A DNA stretch of 64,000 bases from Schistocephalus solidus (taxonomy: Eukaryota; Platyhelminthes; Cestoda; Diphyllobothriidea; Diphyllobothriidae), in NCBI GenBank assembly GCA_017591395.1, contig WEDG01004937.1, forward strand, positions 62,001 to 126,000, read 5' to 3'. Positions 36,421 to 48,579 of the stretch are shown piece after piece. Below the pieces are notes generated by a model that was not told the DNA's origin, did not search any database, and saw nothing but the letters and a program-made list of their open reading frames with translations. Numbering within the stretch: the stretch's first letter is position 1; every line of letters starts with the position of its first letter. The position numbers and the translations under genes are program-made.

Positions 36421-37700
36421 ACCACAGGCCTGATCGCATCGTCGCACAGTCTTCCCACCAACGCATGTGCCACACGTGCACTCTCCCATCACCATCCGAT
36501 ATCAGCAGCTATAACGTAAATGAGAAGTGGGCTTGTTGACTCCTCCCTATGAGGCTTCTCAGCTAAATGGGGGATCTGCGCCACATCCACTAGGAGTTAC
36601 GCTTATCCCGGCCAGGTGTAGACTGCGACCAGGTGGTGTATGAAGGAGTGTAGTGGCGCGCAGGCCACTAGTCATATGTCGCTGGCCGTATCTTTTTGTC
36701 GTTGTAAAAAATCCTGGGGGCTGTGGCCACGTGCTGCGTGGTTAATTTCAGTGGCATGTAGTCCAGAGGATCGGGATCTGAGACAAGCGCCATCACCCCT
36801 CTCACCTTCTTGATGTGCTAAGATCGCGGGCAAGTATTTTCTGATCGGAATGCATCTCTGCTGGGGATTTTTGACGACCCAGCTACTTGCGTCCTCTCCT
36901 GTCTTCTGGAATATGTCATGACACTGGGCTAGTTGACTAGTAGCCCAGATCAGGATAGGCTCAAATTGTGATCTATGGAGACATGGGTATGTCAGTGATA
37001 TTATCAACAGCTCCTAGAGAGAGCATTAAAACTGTTGCGATCTTCTTGGGGTTTTCCACAGGTCTAGCTTAGCAGTTTCCTGAGCTTCTGTTCCATGTGA
37101 ACTTTGAAGCAGCTTCTGCGACCACCAGGTCACGTAAAACATTAGTTAATCATATTCAAGCCATCTACTCGGCAAAGGTGCCCACTATGTTCAGTTTCGG
37201 GGATAAGAGCCTGGTCATTATGGTTTCGGGTGAGGACATTTGTCGCATAGGCAACAGATGGAGACCCAGCCGACTGCAATTTTTTGTGACCAGATTCCGC
37301 AGTGATTAGCGAGAAATGATCAACTCCTTTGTGATGGTGGATATGACTTCTTAAAGCCTGTACTGTGCGACAAAATGCACAATCACATACGTCTATTCTG
37401 AAGTTTTTGAAAGTCTATGATGGTTTGCTGCCGTGGGCGCCAATATGGCCACCTATCCATACCGTTTTCAGTCCGTCTAACTCTCCCCCGCTGCTGATTG
37501 CTTGTTGCACTCGTGAATTTTATGTGTGGTGGCCAATTGGCCCCACCCTCTTCGATACTTGGCCACCAGCCGATAAAGCACAGGGGCAAGCCTTCATTTG
37601 GCACTCAAATTCTGGCATTCAATTTGAGAGAACAATTGTTTTTTACCACCTTCAGGGTCGCTTGTACGCTTGTGGCCGTCTGCTCCCACGAGCACCGCCA
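36420..37700. other. No family recognised; holds a 111-residue orphan frame
   Basis: A minus-strand frame at 36672-37007 is open for 111 codons, with no motif I recognise. Since copy D ends just before and repeats follow, this is probably unlisted repeat DNA. Confidence 0.35.
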
Positions 37701-37935
37701 CTGCCACTGACTCATTTTGCCTTCGCCTGCCAAGCCTTGGGTATGGACGAGTGAAAACCTCCCCCTTACACTCCTGATGCATTCGCTGCTGGAGCCACCT
37801 ACATCTTAGCATTTAGCATAAATCTCGCGAAAAGTAGTAGCCAATCAAGCTGTACGAGGTTACTGATTGGCTGCAGGTGACAGAGGACAAACGACTTGGG
37901 TCAAGGAATCTCAACAGTGAACAGTGACCGAAAGA
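37700..37935. repeat. Shared repeat R1, copy next to element E
   Basis: Matches 44460-44715 in order: TGACTCATTTTGC, a GCTGGAGCC block, AGCCAATCAA, CTGATTG, CAGGTGACAGAGGA and AATCTCAACAG. In both places it adjoins the 3' end of an RT-zinc-finger element in the same orientation. Confidence 0.6.
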
Positions 37936-38438
37936 ACTGGCCTGCAGCGACGGTTAGCAGCAAGTGCGTGAAGAGCCCTTTGTAAGCTCTGTTCTCTCAG
38001 TCAAGCTCATCCACCCAAATCAGTCTTCCCTGACTCCCTGATTTGGTAAACCTTTGTGCTGTCGACTTCACAACTCCAACACGGCCTTTTCTGTGTCAAT
38101 AAAGGTTGTAGAACTAAAACTGTCCTTCCTGACTTTTGATTTTGGAACCTCGTGCTGTCCTTTTGAAGCTGGGCTGGACGCGAGTTATCTTCACCGTTCC
38201 CCAAGTTATCTGCAGGTCTAGAATACTGCAAATTCACAATTTTGAAAGACCTTGAAGAACCCTTTCTATATTCCCTCTCTTTGTGATCTGTGTGCCTGTC
38301 CCGGTATTCTAGCCCTCGTTAATACAACCATCTTCTGTGTCGCATTATTTTTCATACTAGTTCGGCCGTGGACAACGCCCATGTTTTCCGCTGTCCCACT
38401 AAATGAGTCCAGCAACGGTGTTTTAAACTTGAATTAGC
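37936..38438. mobile_element. About 500-bp insertion between R1 and element E, possibly a solo LTR
   Basis: At the other R1/element junction (near 44725) the two parts are almost adjacent; here about 500 bases separate them. The insert holds AATAAAGGTTG at 38096-38106 and two diverged copies of a 45-base block about 98 bases apart (about 38025 and 38122: CCTGACT...GATTT-GG-AACCT-GTGCTGTC). The LTR idea rests only on size and the poly(A) signal. Confidence 0.3.
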
Positions 38439-38439
38439 C

Positions 38440-39225
38440 TACGAAATTTCGACCGTAGTAGTCCAACGACGTTTACCATATGCTCCACAGCAGGGTGGTG
38501 CAGAGATGGTGACTTGCGCTGGATTATAGTGAGAGAAGACCAGCACTGCATCTCCTCATTCTCTGTTCCAGTACCCCATCTGCATTCGGTGTCAAGACAG
38601 AGTCAAGAAGACCGGAGATGGGGGGAAGGTGCAGGCCCACGCACTGTGGTCGATTACAGTCCAGGACTACAAAACAAGGGGTGGGTCGGAACCCAGTTGA
38701 GTGAGAGTGCCGTAAATGCCACATTAAGGAAAATTAATTGCAGCCTGACTCTCAGTTCCCCGGTCAGCTACTCCGCACAACGCATACTTGGCTTCCCACG
38801 CGACCCTAGACTACCTTGAAGTGATTTAGTCTACGATGCTTCACCACAGGTTATTATGGAGACGCATGTGGCCTATTGGGTCCATGTGGTTTTTGGATAC
38901 ACAGGAGCAGTAAGGGTAGTGGAGGTGGACGCGGCGACTGTATGCCGGAGTCAAAGACACCGGTTTGCCAGGCTCCATGCGATGGATTCGCAGGTGATCG
39001 ACCGGGCCGATGCGGGCGGTGAAGTTGCGGGCGCAGTGTGGGCATCAGAAGTCAAGAGGGGCTGGGTAGTTGTCGTCCGTGGTGGAAATGGTGGTGTTTG
39101 TGAGAAAGGCAGGAGTGGAGGGTGTGCGTGGGTATCAGTGCTGGCAACATTGCGATAAATTCTGCTGTCCTGGATGCATATGTGACCGAAAAGGCCCATA
39201 CGGTGAGTGAATGCGTGGAAGCAGG
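38440..39225 (-). mobile_element. RT-zinc-finger element, copy E (finger and 3' UTR fragment)
   Basis: The minus strand starts in FHAFTHRMGLFGHICIQDS, passes a Pro/Thr linker, and after a frame change reads CPHCARNFTARIGPVGHLRI, a C-x2-C-x12-H-x3-H finger followed by HRMEPGKP. It then runs into the same 3' UTR as copies A-C, ending at the shared terminus TTCGACC near 38449. RT and endonuclease are absent. Confidence 0.75.
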
Positions 39226-39229
39226 AATA

Positions 39230-42200
39230 AGGAATTAGCTTACACTGAAACGAAATTGTGCGCATTCTGTCGCAGTCTCTCGCATTCGTTATCCCTATCT
39301 TCTGATGCCAAAGTTGGTTGAGAAAGCTAAAAAGGCCATCGAAGCTTACTACAAAGGACCGGATCCACACTTTACGTACTAAACTACAGTCAAGGGGTCC
39401 CAGACCTCACAGCTGAGGACGCCATGAAGGCTGGGTTCAGAAGCAACCACTTAGCTTGACAGGCGGTCCCGAGAAGGAACGGTAGAACGTCAGCTGGCAA
39501 CTTTCCAAACCACAACTCTTAACGTGTAGTTTGAGCGCTTCTTATTTATTTTAGTGGGAATGAGCTGACGTGCTGTACGTATGGGTTCCGCAAAGTCGGC
39601 CTCAGCATATTGTAAGTGTAACGCCAACTCTGGTTTATTTCATTTTTCCAGAGAACGGGGTTTCACGCAGTGTGGTAGTGAGATAGCAACTAGATAAGCA
39701 GTGAGAATTACATCTAGTTTCCGTCGACTCTCACAGAATTGTACGGGTAAGAAGACTGTAAGTTTGTGCTCTAACATAAATCAGCTTAACTTCAGAGCTC
39801 CCATTTATTTTTACTTCTACTTTAAACAGTTTAAGATCAGTTTAAGAGGGATTATCCGCTGCGTTTTTCCGTGGGTGGAAAAGCAGGGCGGCCGTCAGCA
39901 GGACTACTTTTTCGCACAAGCCATGGCTGAATGAGTTTGTCCCTCCCGATTTGGAGTCACTGTAGTTTCCATTCCCTGTTTTTGATCCCGTAGGTTTGCT
40001 CATGCTGGCATACAGGAGGTGATGTCACTTAGTAAATTCTGAAATAGAATCTCAGTTGGAAATGGTTACTATGGTAGGGATCGTCATACAGCAGAAATCG
40101 AAAAAAATGTTAGTCACATCATGTAGTTAGCTTTCGATTGTGTGTCTTTTCTGAAAATTTAAAAGGTCAGACTCGCTAAAAAACCAACATAGGTATTGCA
40201 ATATTTTCCAACGTTTTTCTATGCTCCTAAAAATTTTGATATATATTTTTATAAAATTATTATTAAAAATATTTCTTGTGAGTATTTGATAGCACATCAT
40301 GTATTCTTTAAACATTTTTACTGAAAATGGCATAAATTTAACTTGCAAAACATTTTCTAGTTATCCAGTAATCTTGCGTCCTATCTGCAATTGAATTAAC
40401 CTTTTGGGATTACAGTCTACAAGTTGTATACATTCCATGTAAGAAACACCATGCATTCATCTATGCGTTTATGGATTTATTATAAAGATCTCAAAAATTT
40501 ACAATGGATGAGGTCATAAGGTCAATAAATAAACAGAGAGATACAATCACATTACAAAACATACTCGTCACCTTGGGGTTTGAGCTGGAACCCCATAGGC
40601 AGTCGTAATGCGGCTGGCAGCATACGCAGGATAAGATCACAGACAAGGCTGGCGCGACTCGAGATCGACACCCAAGGTACAACGAGATGACTATATCCCA
40701 CAAGTGATCAGTGAACGCTCATCTAACATACGTAATTATCGGATCGCAAATAACGGGATAACGAACGCATGACCCAATGGTAAGAGCGTTGGACATCTAG
40801 CAAGCAGTTGCTGGGATGACGAAATTGGGGTTGAAATAGCTGGCTGATGATGCCTTATATGCATTCTTCCGTGTCTTTTTCGCGTATCTTATTCGCAATA
40901 TAAGATTATATAAAGTGGACATTTCACAGCCTTAGAAAGTTTTGAGCCAAAAGCTGTCCATTCATTGAGAATAAATTTTGAAGACCTGATTTGCTTCCAA
41001 CTGTGTGTGTAAGGAAATTTTTTATTCATGTTTTCTACGAAATATTGGAATTATATTTGAATTTCTAAGGGTATCGGAAGGCAATGGGCAAAATTATTAC
41101 TAAGTAGTCATTTATTACCCAGGACGGTTCTCGTAGGTGCCGAATAGAAACGCAACCACGAACAGACACCGTGGCGTGACCGATATATCTCGGGATTATC
41201 CTGCATTATAAGCAATAATATAGCAACACTTTAGTAATACTTACTAAGTGAAAAAGCCCTTCAGAATTTTGGTTAACATATCATGAAATAAATCATCGAT
41301 TGGATATGCTAGTTTTGGCTGGCTGACTTCTGAAAAAAACATCATATTCGCGTTCATTAGACCGGAAGAAGAAGTTCCTTTCATCGGCATCGCTGCCTTC
41401 TCTTAGTTTTCATTTAGGTCCCAGTGACAAGACAAAACTCGGACAAGAGAAATGACCTTACTCATGGAAGTCAACCGCGATATTCTTCATGCTCCGTTAG
41501 ATTTATTACTCGCAAAAACGCGTTGTTGACTTCGTTGCCGAACGTTTTCCGCAGGTCTAAAATCCTGCAGCTGAGAGGTCTTTTTGTGAGGAGCTTAATC
41601 GTCAAATAAGGTTTTTCTTGTGGCAGTAAGATGAGAGCAATTGTGAATTTATATATTTTAAGGCTGTATGCGCTCAAGGAATTAAATTGTTCCACCAGTC
41701 AGTTTGCTTGGTAAACAAGGTTTAATGTAATACGGTGGAACAGTGACACAGCATCTACTGGCTCATTTGTCATGCATGAAATGATGCGAGAAGGATATCC
41801 AATTTGATGAATGCCTTCCTGTGCGATTTGACTTCACAGATATACAACTAGCTGATGAGTGGCTTATATCTGTGGCTTCAGGAAGTTTGGATGACCGCAG
41901 ATTCACCTTCCTCCCTCACCGCCTTATCTGACTGGCGAAATGAAAGGAGAAATACGCGGAGTTTCTTTCGAGTATGTAATTTAATTAAATAGCCGGGAAC
42001 CAGGGCGTCTGACGTTAATATATATATATCGAAAATTTCCAGAACACTTTATACATAGCTTCTTTCTTCTCCTGAAGACAAAAACCCAGAATAAACGTGA
42101 AAAATTCCGGACATTATCATTATTAATCTGACTCGTAAGGGCCTTGTCAAATGCTCTCTGCAGTTTTTTCAACAAAACAGTCACACCATGCATTTCAGAG

Positions 42201-44450
42201 CAAACTAATGGACCATCGTCCAAATATCTTTCTATGTGCACACATCACTTCCTTGGTCACTGCTCTGTGATCTGTAGGCTGACCATGACAGAGGGCGGTA
42301 TGGTGTCATCAAGTTGATCATTTACTTGTTGATGCAGTCACGACCCCGCAATCCGAGCGCAGTCAGACAGTCCTGGAATATAGTCTGCGAGCTACACCCG
42401 CAGACCAATCTGTAGGGACAATCAAACCGATTCGGACAATTCTGGGCTACGAGGTCAGGGCTCATGCTCTACCGGCCGGCATGAAGTAAAAAAGATGGGA
42501 GAATTAAGTATCGGCATAGACAAACCCGTTTTAAATTATAATGGCTCCTGAGTACGCGTCAGTTTTTTCAGCCCCGGAGTTTTCGCCCACCCAATCGGGA
42601 GCAGATCTTCGGGTCTCCTGATCACAGTCTTTCTCAGACATACGCAGTAAGATGTGACAGAATCAGGCTCAATCGTGCCCTCTGAATAGTATTCATGACA
42701 CAATTTATTGGCGGTTCCAGTACCAGAAAATATTGAGAGGTCACGGAGGCTGAAGAACGTTCCTTAAAAATCTGAACGCAACCATTGGGTCTGAGTAGAA
42801 CATACGATACACCGCGTGCAAAGTAATGCAGTCTTTTGAAACGAGGGATAGAAGTTCAACCCCTACTGGGCATATCGGAGAGCTTGCAATCCACAAAAGC
42901 CAAAGCATACCAACGGTCATGTGCCTTTGCTTGACAAAAGTTTCATGTAGCTTATTAGACCTCAAAAATTACTACTCAAAAATAATAAGTACGTTTATTT
43001 TGTAAAGTACAAACAGCGTCAGAATGTCGTATTTTAGATACTTCGAACAAATCATAAGCATAAGGGATTGTGGAAAATAATAATACCTACTCGGTCATAA
43101 AAAGTGCTCCATCAATGTAATTTAAACGCCAAGCTCCTGATTAGGCTTCGGTATTTTACCACTGATGTATGCTGGAAAGGTCTGTCCATTGGATGAATGA
43201 TTGCTATTTATTTATCATTAGCTAGCAAATCGAACTCATTGTTCGGTCCAAACGACGTCTTGTTGGGCTGAAGTACAAAACTCATGTACACAAAAGATAT
43301 TTATTTGTATTCATTACGATGTCAAAACTTTGCACAGCTAATAAATTTTGCGATATTTATGACAATTACACAGGATAGGGGTGCCTATTATGACTCAGAG
43401 CTATGACATACAAAGAAGAATAGAGGGCAAACGGTTTGCAACTGTCAGATGGCACATAATTTTCTACCTGTGGGAGTTGACTTATTTCCTAATCTGCTGT
43501 TTGTTTACAAAGTATTCAACCAACTCGTGGCGGCTGCGATTGCCACCCTTTTCAATTTCGACAGTGAGAGGCGTGACACCTCGGGAACAACCTTAACGTG
43601 CTGGAGTGCACGGTATCAGTTTAGTCTTGTCTCGGTGACGCTTCTGTAGCTTTGACCATTTGATCCGATATAGCGCCTTCACCCAGCTCAACAAGTGGCC
43701 GATTGACGAAGACTAAGGGGTATGCTTTTTAATTTCCTCAGAAAGTAATCGCTGACTTGGAGTAAATCAGTCTGAATTAAGCTTTATAGGCTCGGATCGC
43801 CTTTGGTCCAAATAATAATGCCAACTTTCGTTCTACGCCTATAAGGCAAAGTTCAGATCAATTTAGCGAATAATTCCACTAAAACTGCAGTAGCTACCAG
43901 AAGGCACTCAGTGAATGCTGGGGGAACCCGTTGATGAGCCAAAACCCCTCGCAGCCGTGTCTGCAGCGGCAGCCCATCGGCAAAGACGTGTCTTGGAGCT
44001 GTGATACTAATGTGGAACATCATGCGATATCAGGCATTAACAGTTATGTTGCGAAGAATGCTGATTTTAAGGTGACGTTTTGTTCAATATATTAGATGGA
44101 TACGCACGTAGATTGGCATACCCATCTATTCAACCGTCACACCTAATCGTATCTAACTAAAGTCCCAGGGGTTCCCTCTCATAATAGTGAGACAGAGAAA
44201 TTAGTCTTTAACAAGGACGACCACCCTCTTTTGGTTTTGAGTATCCGAGTTTTGCTTGAAATCATCAAGGCTTTGGTATTCAGGCTTAACAAAATACTAC
44301 AAGAATCAAAGGTCCGAGCTAGAGTTGGCTAATTGCATACCAGAAAAAAAGGTCATTGTAATGTAACAGAAAGGAAGCCCTCCCACCTGAATCGCCGGGA
44401 CGGCGGAGCCCATATGTGAGCTTGGATGCGTGGCGGTGTGCTCCAGCGAT
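39230..44450. other. AT-rich intergenic DNA, no gene recognised
   Basis: Short open frames only (for example 41981-42241 minus), without recognisable domains. A fragment resembling the element 3' UTR (CGTCAGCTGGCAACTTTCC) lies near 39488. A SINE lies at 40768-40895. Confidence 0.45.
40768..40895 (+). mobile_element. tRNA-derived SINE
   Basis: The tRNA-like head CCCAATGGTAAGAGCGTTGG is followed by a decayed B box (GGGGTTGAAAT). Then comes GCTGGCTGATGATGCC and CCGTGTCTTTTTCGC, the shared SINE body. More diverged than the copy at 34.8 kb. Confidence 0.55.
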
Positions 44451-44454
44451 CAGC

Positions 44455-44725
44455 TCCGACACCGCTGACTCATTTTGCTTTCGTCTGCGAAACCTTGCGT
44501 ACTTGCGCCAGGCAACATCTGCATCGCGCTCTTGGGCAATTCGCTGTCGGCGCCGACAACATTGTACATCTGTTCGTCTCACGCTCCTGGTTGGTTAAAT
44601 GCTGGAGCCGCGTGAGTATATGCACTAACCTCACGAGAGCTCGAAGCCAATCAACTTGCCTTATTTCACTGATTGACTACAGGCGACAGAGGAGCCATGC
44701 CCTAGAGTCAAAAATCTCAACAGCG
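44455..44725. repeat. Shared repeat R1, copy next to element A
   Basis: Counterpart of 37700-37935. It abuts the 3' terminus of copy A at about 44729, where the CACGACAATTCGACC boundary begins. Confidence 0.6.
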
Positions 44726-44728
44726 GAC

Positions 44729-45505
44729 ACACGACAATTCGACCGTCGTAGTCCGACCATGTCCACCGTATGCTCCACAGTAGGGTGATGCAGGGACGAT
44801 GACTTGCGCGTGGATTAGTTTAAGTGATAGTAGCCTTGCGCTGCAGCTACCGTACTCGCTCCTCCTCCCAGACCTACGCCCCGTGTAATGACAGAGTCGA
44901 GAACACCGGAGGTGAGAGAGGGCGCTGGTGGCTGGCGCGGCCGGAGCCACACCTGAGCGTACCACCACACCTGTCTCGAATCCCACGGAGGAGGATTGCC
45001 ATAAAGGCCACATTTAGGAGCCATTACAGCTTGACTCTCAATCCACCAGTCATCCATGGCACAAAAACGCCCGCATTGGGCCGACCACGCGGTCTGAGTT
45101 ACACCGTCAGTTGGAAACCTTCCAAACTACGGCTTTAAGCGCACCGTTATAGTTGCAAGCACGTCAGATTGTTTATAGAGGAAAATGCGCTGAGCTTTCG
45201 ACCTCACGCTCTCTCCCACCCCTACAATCAATCAACCGTCAGACCACCGTCAGAGCCGGTCAGTTGTCTGATATGGGAGTGGGCGCACTGGCTGACGGGT
45301 CGGCGTACCCGTCCTCGAGCGCCATAGTACGACCTGGCCCCCATAATACACACACCGTGATTCATTAAATCAGGGTAGATGGAGGAGCCATCGCCGTCTG
45401 ACTTCCAGTCCACTGGACAGCCAATCATAACACACAACACATACACTGGGCCGATGGCGTGGTCTGGTGTAACCATCAGATTGGCAGCCATACAAGCCAA
45501 GGTTT
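44729..45505 (-). other. Copy A 3' UTR
   Basis: About 780 bases after the fingers, matching the 3' parts of copies B, C, E and F block by block (for example CTGTCATTACACGG, GAGCATACGGTGGACATG). It ends at the shared GGTCGAATTGTCG terminus. Confidence 0.7.
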
Positions 45506-45509
45506 CTAG

Positions 45510-46510
45510 GAAACTGTGATATTCTTAGGTGCATGATGATGGTGATTTTGTTGTGTATGTATTGGTGAAGGTAATGTGCGCTGATGTGGTTTAGACTCCG
45601 GTGGTTTACCGAAAGTTGTCGTGGAGGTGCGTGTGTCCAGGTCGGCCCACGTGGTGTGTAAAGGGCAGGAGCAGTGAGGGTAGTGGAGGCGGGCGCGGCT
45701 ACTGAAGGTCAGAGCCCCAGGCACTAATTCACCAACTTCCCTGCGATGGATTTGCAGGGGCCCGATCAGGCCGATGCGTGAGTTGAAGTTGCGAGTGTAC
45801 TATGCGAAGGAGAAATCTGAAAGGACTGGGAGGGAATGTTGCTCGTCGTAGTGGAAGTTGCAGTGGCGCTGAGAAATGCAAGAGTGGAGTGTGTGCATGG
45901 TGTATCTGTGTTGTCGGCATTGCGGTGAATTCAACAGTCATGGATGCAATGTGTCCGAATAGGCCCAAGCAATGTGCGAATATGCGAGGACAGGGAGGGT
46001 TGTGGAGGCGGCGATCTCTGCCATGCGTTGATGCTCCAGGTACTGGTTCAACAGTCCCTGTACGATGAATTCGCAGTTGACCGACCAGGCTGATGCGTGA
46101 GGTGAATGTGCAGTCACACTGAAGACAGTTGAGGAGAGTACCCATCGCTGGTAGTGGTGGTGGTGGTGGTTGCAGTGGTAGGGGTAACAGGTGATGAGTG
46201 TTGGGATGTGGTTTCTATTATGGTGGGAGTAATGGAATTGATGCCAGGCGTGAGGTTAGGGGATTCCGAAGGAGGGTTGGCAAAATTTTACGTAGAATTT
46301 GTAGTTGTTGGAATGTTGGTGCATTGCGTCCGAAGATGTCCGACCAGGCCAATTCGCGCGCGGAAGGTGCGTTGACAGCGCGGGCTTGTTGGAAGGGCTT
46401 GGGCATTGGCTGTGTTGATCCGGGGCGCTGGTGACTTTCGTGCCGCTCTTTTGGTCTTTGTGGTGGCGATCCTGCTGGTTTCGAAGATTGCTGCCCCCCT
46501 CATCACAGTC
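45510..46510 (-). pseudogene. Copy A C-terminal C2H2 zinc-finger region
   Basis: After the RT the frame reads TKTKRAARKSPAPR, then LVGHLR-type finger remnants (FRARIGLVGHLRTQC). A Ser/Thr/Pro-rich spacer follows, and CLQCDCTFTSRISLVGQLRI with its first zinc-binding His replaced by Gln. A further pair survives only partly (RRLHNPPCPRIFAHCLGLFG, with a displaced Cys). Spacing C-x2-C-x12-H-x3-H is the family pattern. Fingers fused C-terminally to an RT may bind element RNA or target DNA; that role is inferred. Confidence 0.7.
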
Positions 46511-46559
46511 CTCCTCCAGGTCGGTCAGTTCCGGGCTAGTTCCTCCCAAGTCACCGGTT

Positions 46560-48570
46560 TGACCTGCAGTTGCTTCGGGGGAGGTCTTCAGAGTATCCTT
46601 GTAGCATCCTACTTGACCCCCTTGTCGACGAGAACTCGTGGCGACATCTCCATAGAAGATTCATTTGGGTAGTCGTTAGTCGTCCATCCTCACAAGGTGG
46701 CCGCTCCAGCGCAGTTGCAGTTGCTTCAGCTGAGTATATATGCTGAGAAGGCCTGTTCGTTCCAACACTTCCGTGTCTGGGATCCTGTCTTGCCATCGCA
46801 GCTTTAGTATTCTGCGAAGGCAGCTGAGGTGGAAGTGGTTGAGCTTCCGCAACTTCTTTTGGTAGATCGTCTAAGTCTCCGCTCCATACAGCAGATTCGG
46901 CAATATGACAGCTTTGTATCTCTTGAGTTTGCTGCTGAGGTGGAGACCATGTCGATTCCAGACCACGTTCTGAATGCGGCCAAAGGCTTGGCTGGCTTTG
47001 GCGATCCGATGGGCAATCTCATCATCGACTTTGGTGCTGCGGGAGAGATTTCTGCCCAGATACGTGAAGGTATCTACAGATTTCAATTGGTCGATGTAGA
47101 TGGTAATGGGCGGCGGCTGATGATACTCAACAGTTTTCTCAGTGTTGTTGCAAAGTCCAAAGTTGTCACAGGTGGCAGCGAAGAGGTCCCTGCTCCTTTG
47201 CATTTCCTCTTCTGTCGTTGCATTGAGTGCGCAGTCATCAGCGAAGAGAAGTTCGTGAGTGGTGGATCCGGGGCGTTCGTCACGGTAGACGTGGCAGAGA
47301 ACATGAGACTAAAGAGTGAAGGCGCAAGGACGCAGCCCTGCTTCATGCCGTTGGTCATTGCGAATGCTTCGGATACTGTCCCGTTGTCATTAACGCGTGC
47401 CATCATCCCGTCATGAAGCTGACGCACCATATGCGTGAACCGTTCAGGACAGCCGAATTTCTGCATGATTTTCCACAGCCCGTCGCGATTTACCATGGCA
47501 AGGGCTTTCGTCAGGTCAACGAAGATAATGCAAAGGTGAGTCCGCACATCCTGGCACTTCTCTTGCACCTGGCGAGCGGTGAAGATAATGTCTATTATTT
47601 CTCGGTGTCGTCAGAAGCCACATTGATTTTCCTGGGAGCAGTCCTTGCTCCAGGTGAGCGTTCAGGCGATTGAGGAGTATGCGGGCGAAGATCTTTCCGG
47701 CGATGTTCAGCAGCGAAATTTCTCGGTGGTTGTCGCAGAGTTGGCAGTTCCCCTTCTCCTTGTAGAGGTGGAAAATGGTGGCGTCTTTGAAATCCTGAGG
47801 GACTTGTCCTTGGCACCATATCCCCTGGAAGAGCACTGTGAGTCGGTTCATCAGTTGGGGTCCACAATGTTTGAAAATCTCAGTAGGGAACGCGTCCGAG
47901 TAAGGTGCTTTCCCGCTGGAGATTTGCTACACGGTTCTGATGGTTGTTTGAAGAGTGGGCAGGAGATCAAGGTCGCGTTGATTTCCACTTCAGGCAGGCG
48001 ATCAATGGCGGCGTTGGAGATGATGTAGGGCTGGTTGCGAACGCTTTGGAAATATTCCACCCATCGCGTCAGGATTTGTGTCTTATCAGTGAACAGCGTC
48101 CTGCTGTCGGCACTGAGAAGAGTGACGGTACCTTTGACGGGAGGTCCGTGGACAGCCTTGGTGGTGGCAAAGAAGTTATTCCATTTGTTTCGGTCCACGA
48201 ACCATTGGATTTCCTCGACTTTGCGGGTCAGCCAGGCATCCTGCATCTCCCACAGCCGTTGCTGTACAAGGCGACGCCTTCGGTAGGAGGCTGTCTTGTT
48301 TGCAGTGGTAGGAACATCGACGTAGGCTTTGTGCAACTGGTTCTTCTCGACGAGCAAAGCGTTGATGGCTGCGTCGTTGTCATCGACACAGTTTTGGTTC
48401 TGACGACGGGCGCGGCCGAGGAAATTCAGGGCGGTGGATTTTACGGTGTCCCTCAGCTGGCAATAGCGGTTCTCCACAGAGGTGTCCGCATCGGCGACTG
48501 GAAGGCTGGCTAGCCGGTTGGCTATTTCGTTGCTGAAATGGAGATGGTGAGCAGGCACATTCAAAAAAAC
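46560..48570 (-). pseudogene. Copy A linker and reverse transcriptase, broken
   Basis: A 296-codon frame (47851-48741) holds the end of the endonuclease and a helical linker (REMQ-type QRLWEMQDAWLTRKVEEIQ). Then follow VPQDFKDATIFHLYKEKGNC, CDNHREISLLNIAGKIFARI, FVDLTKALAMVNRDGLWK (motif A; the usual AFDT is ALAM), [17 protein letters not shown] and LFADD at about 47234-47248 with both catalytic Asp. The thumb ends with [15 protein letters not shown] and [20 protein letters not shown]. Several frame changes separate these blocks. Confidence 0.85.
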
Positions 48571-48579
48571 AGCAGTCAA

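Noticed and set aside
46829..47416. 195-codon plus-strand open frame
   Set aside because: Antisense to copy A's RT palm and thumb, which carries the FADD box on the minus strand.
47944..48513. 189-codon plus-strand open frame
   Set aside because: Antisense shadow of copy A's endonuclease/RT linker; the minus-strand reading has recognisable family blocks.
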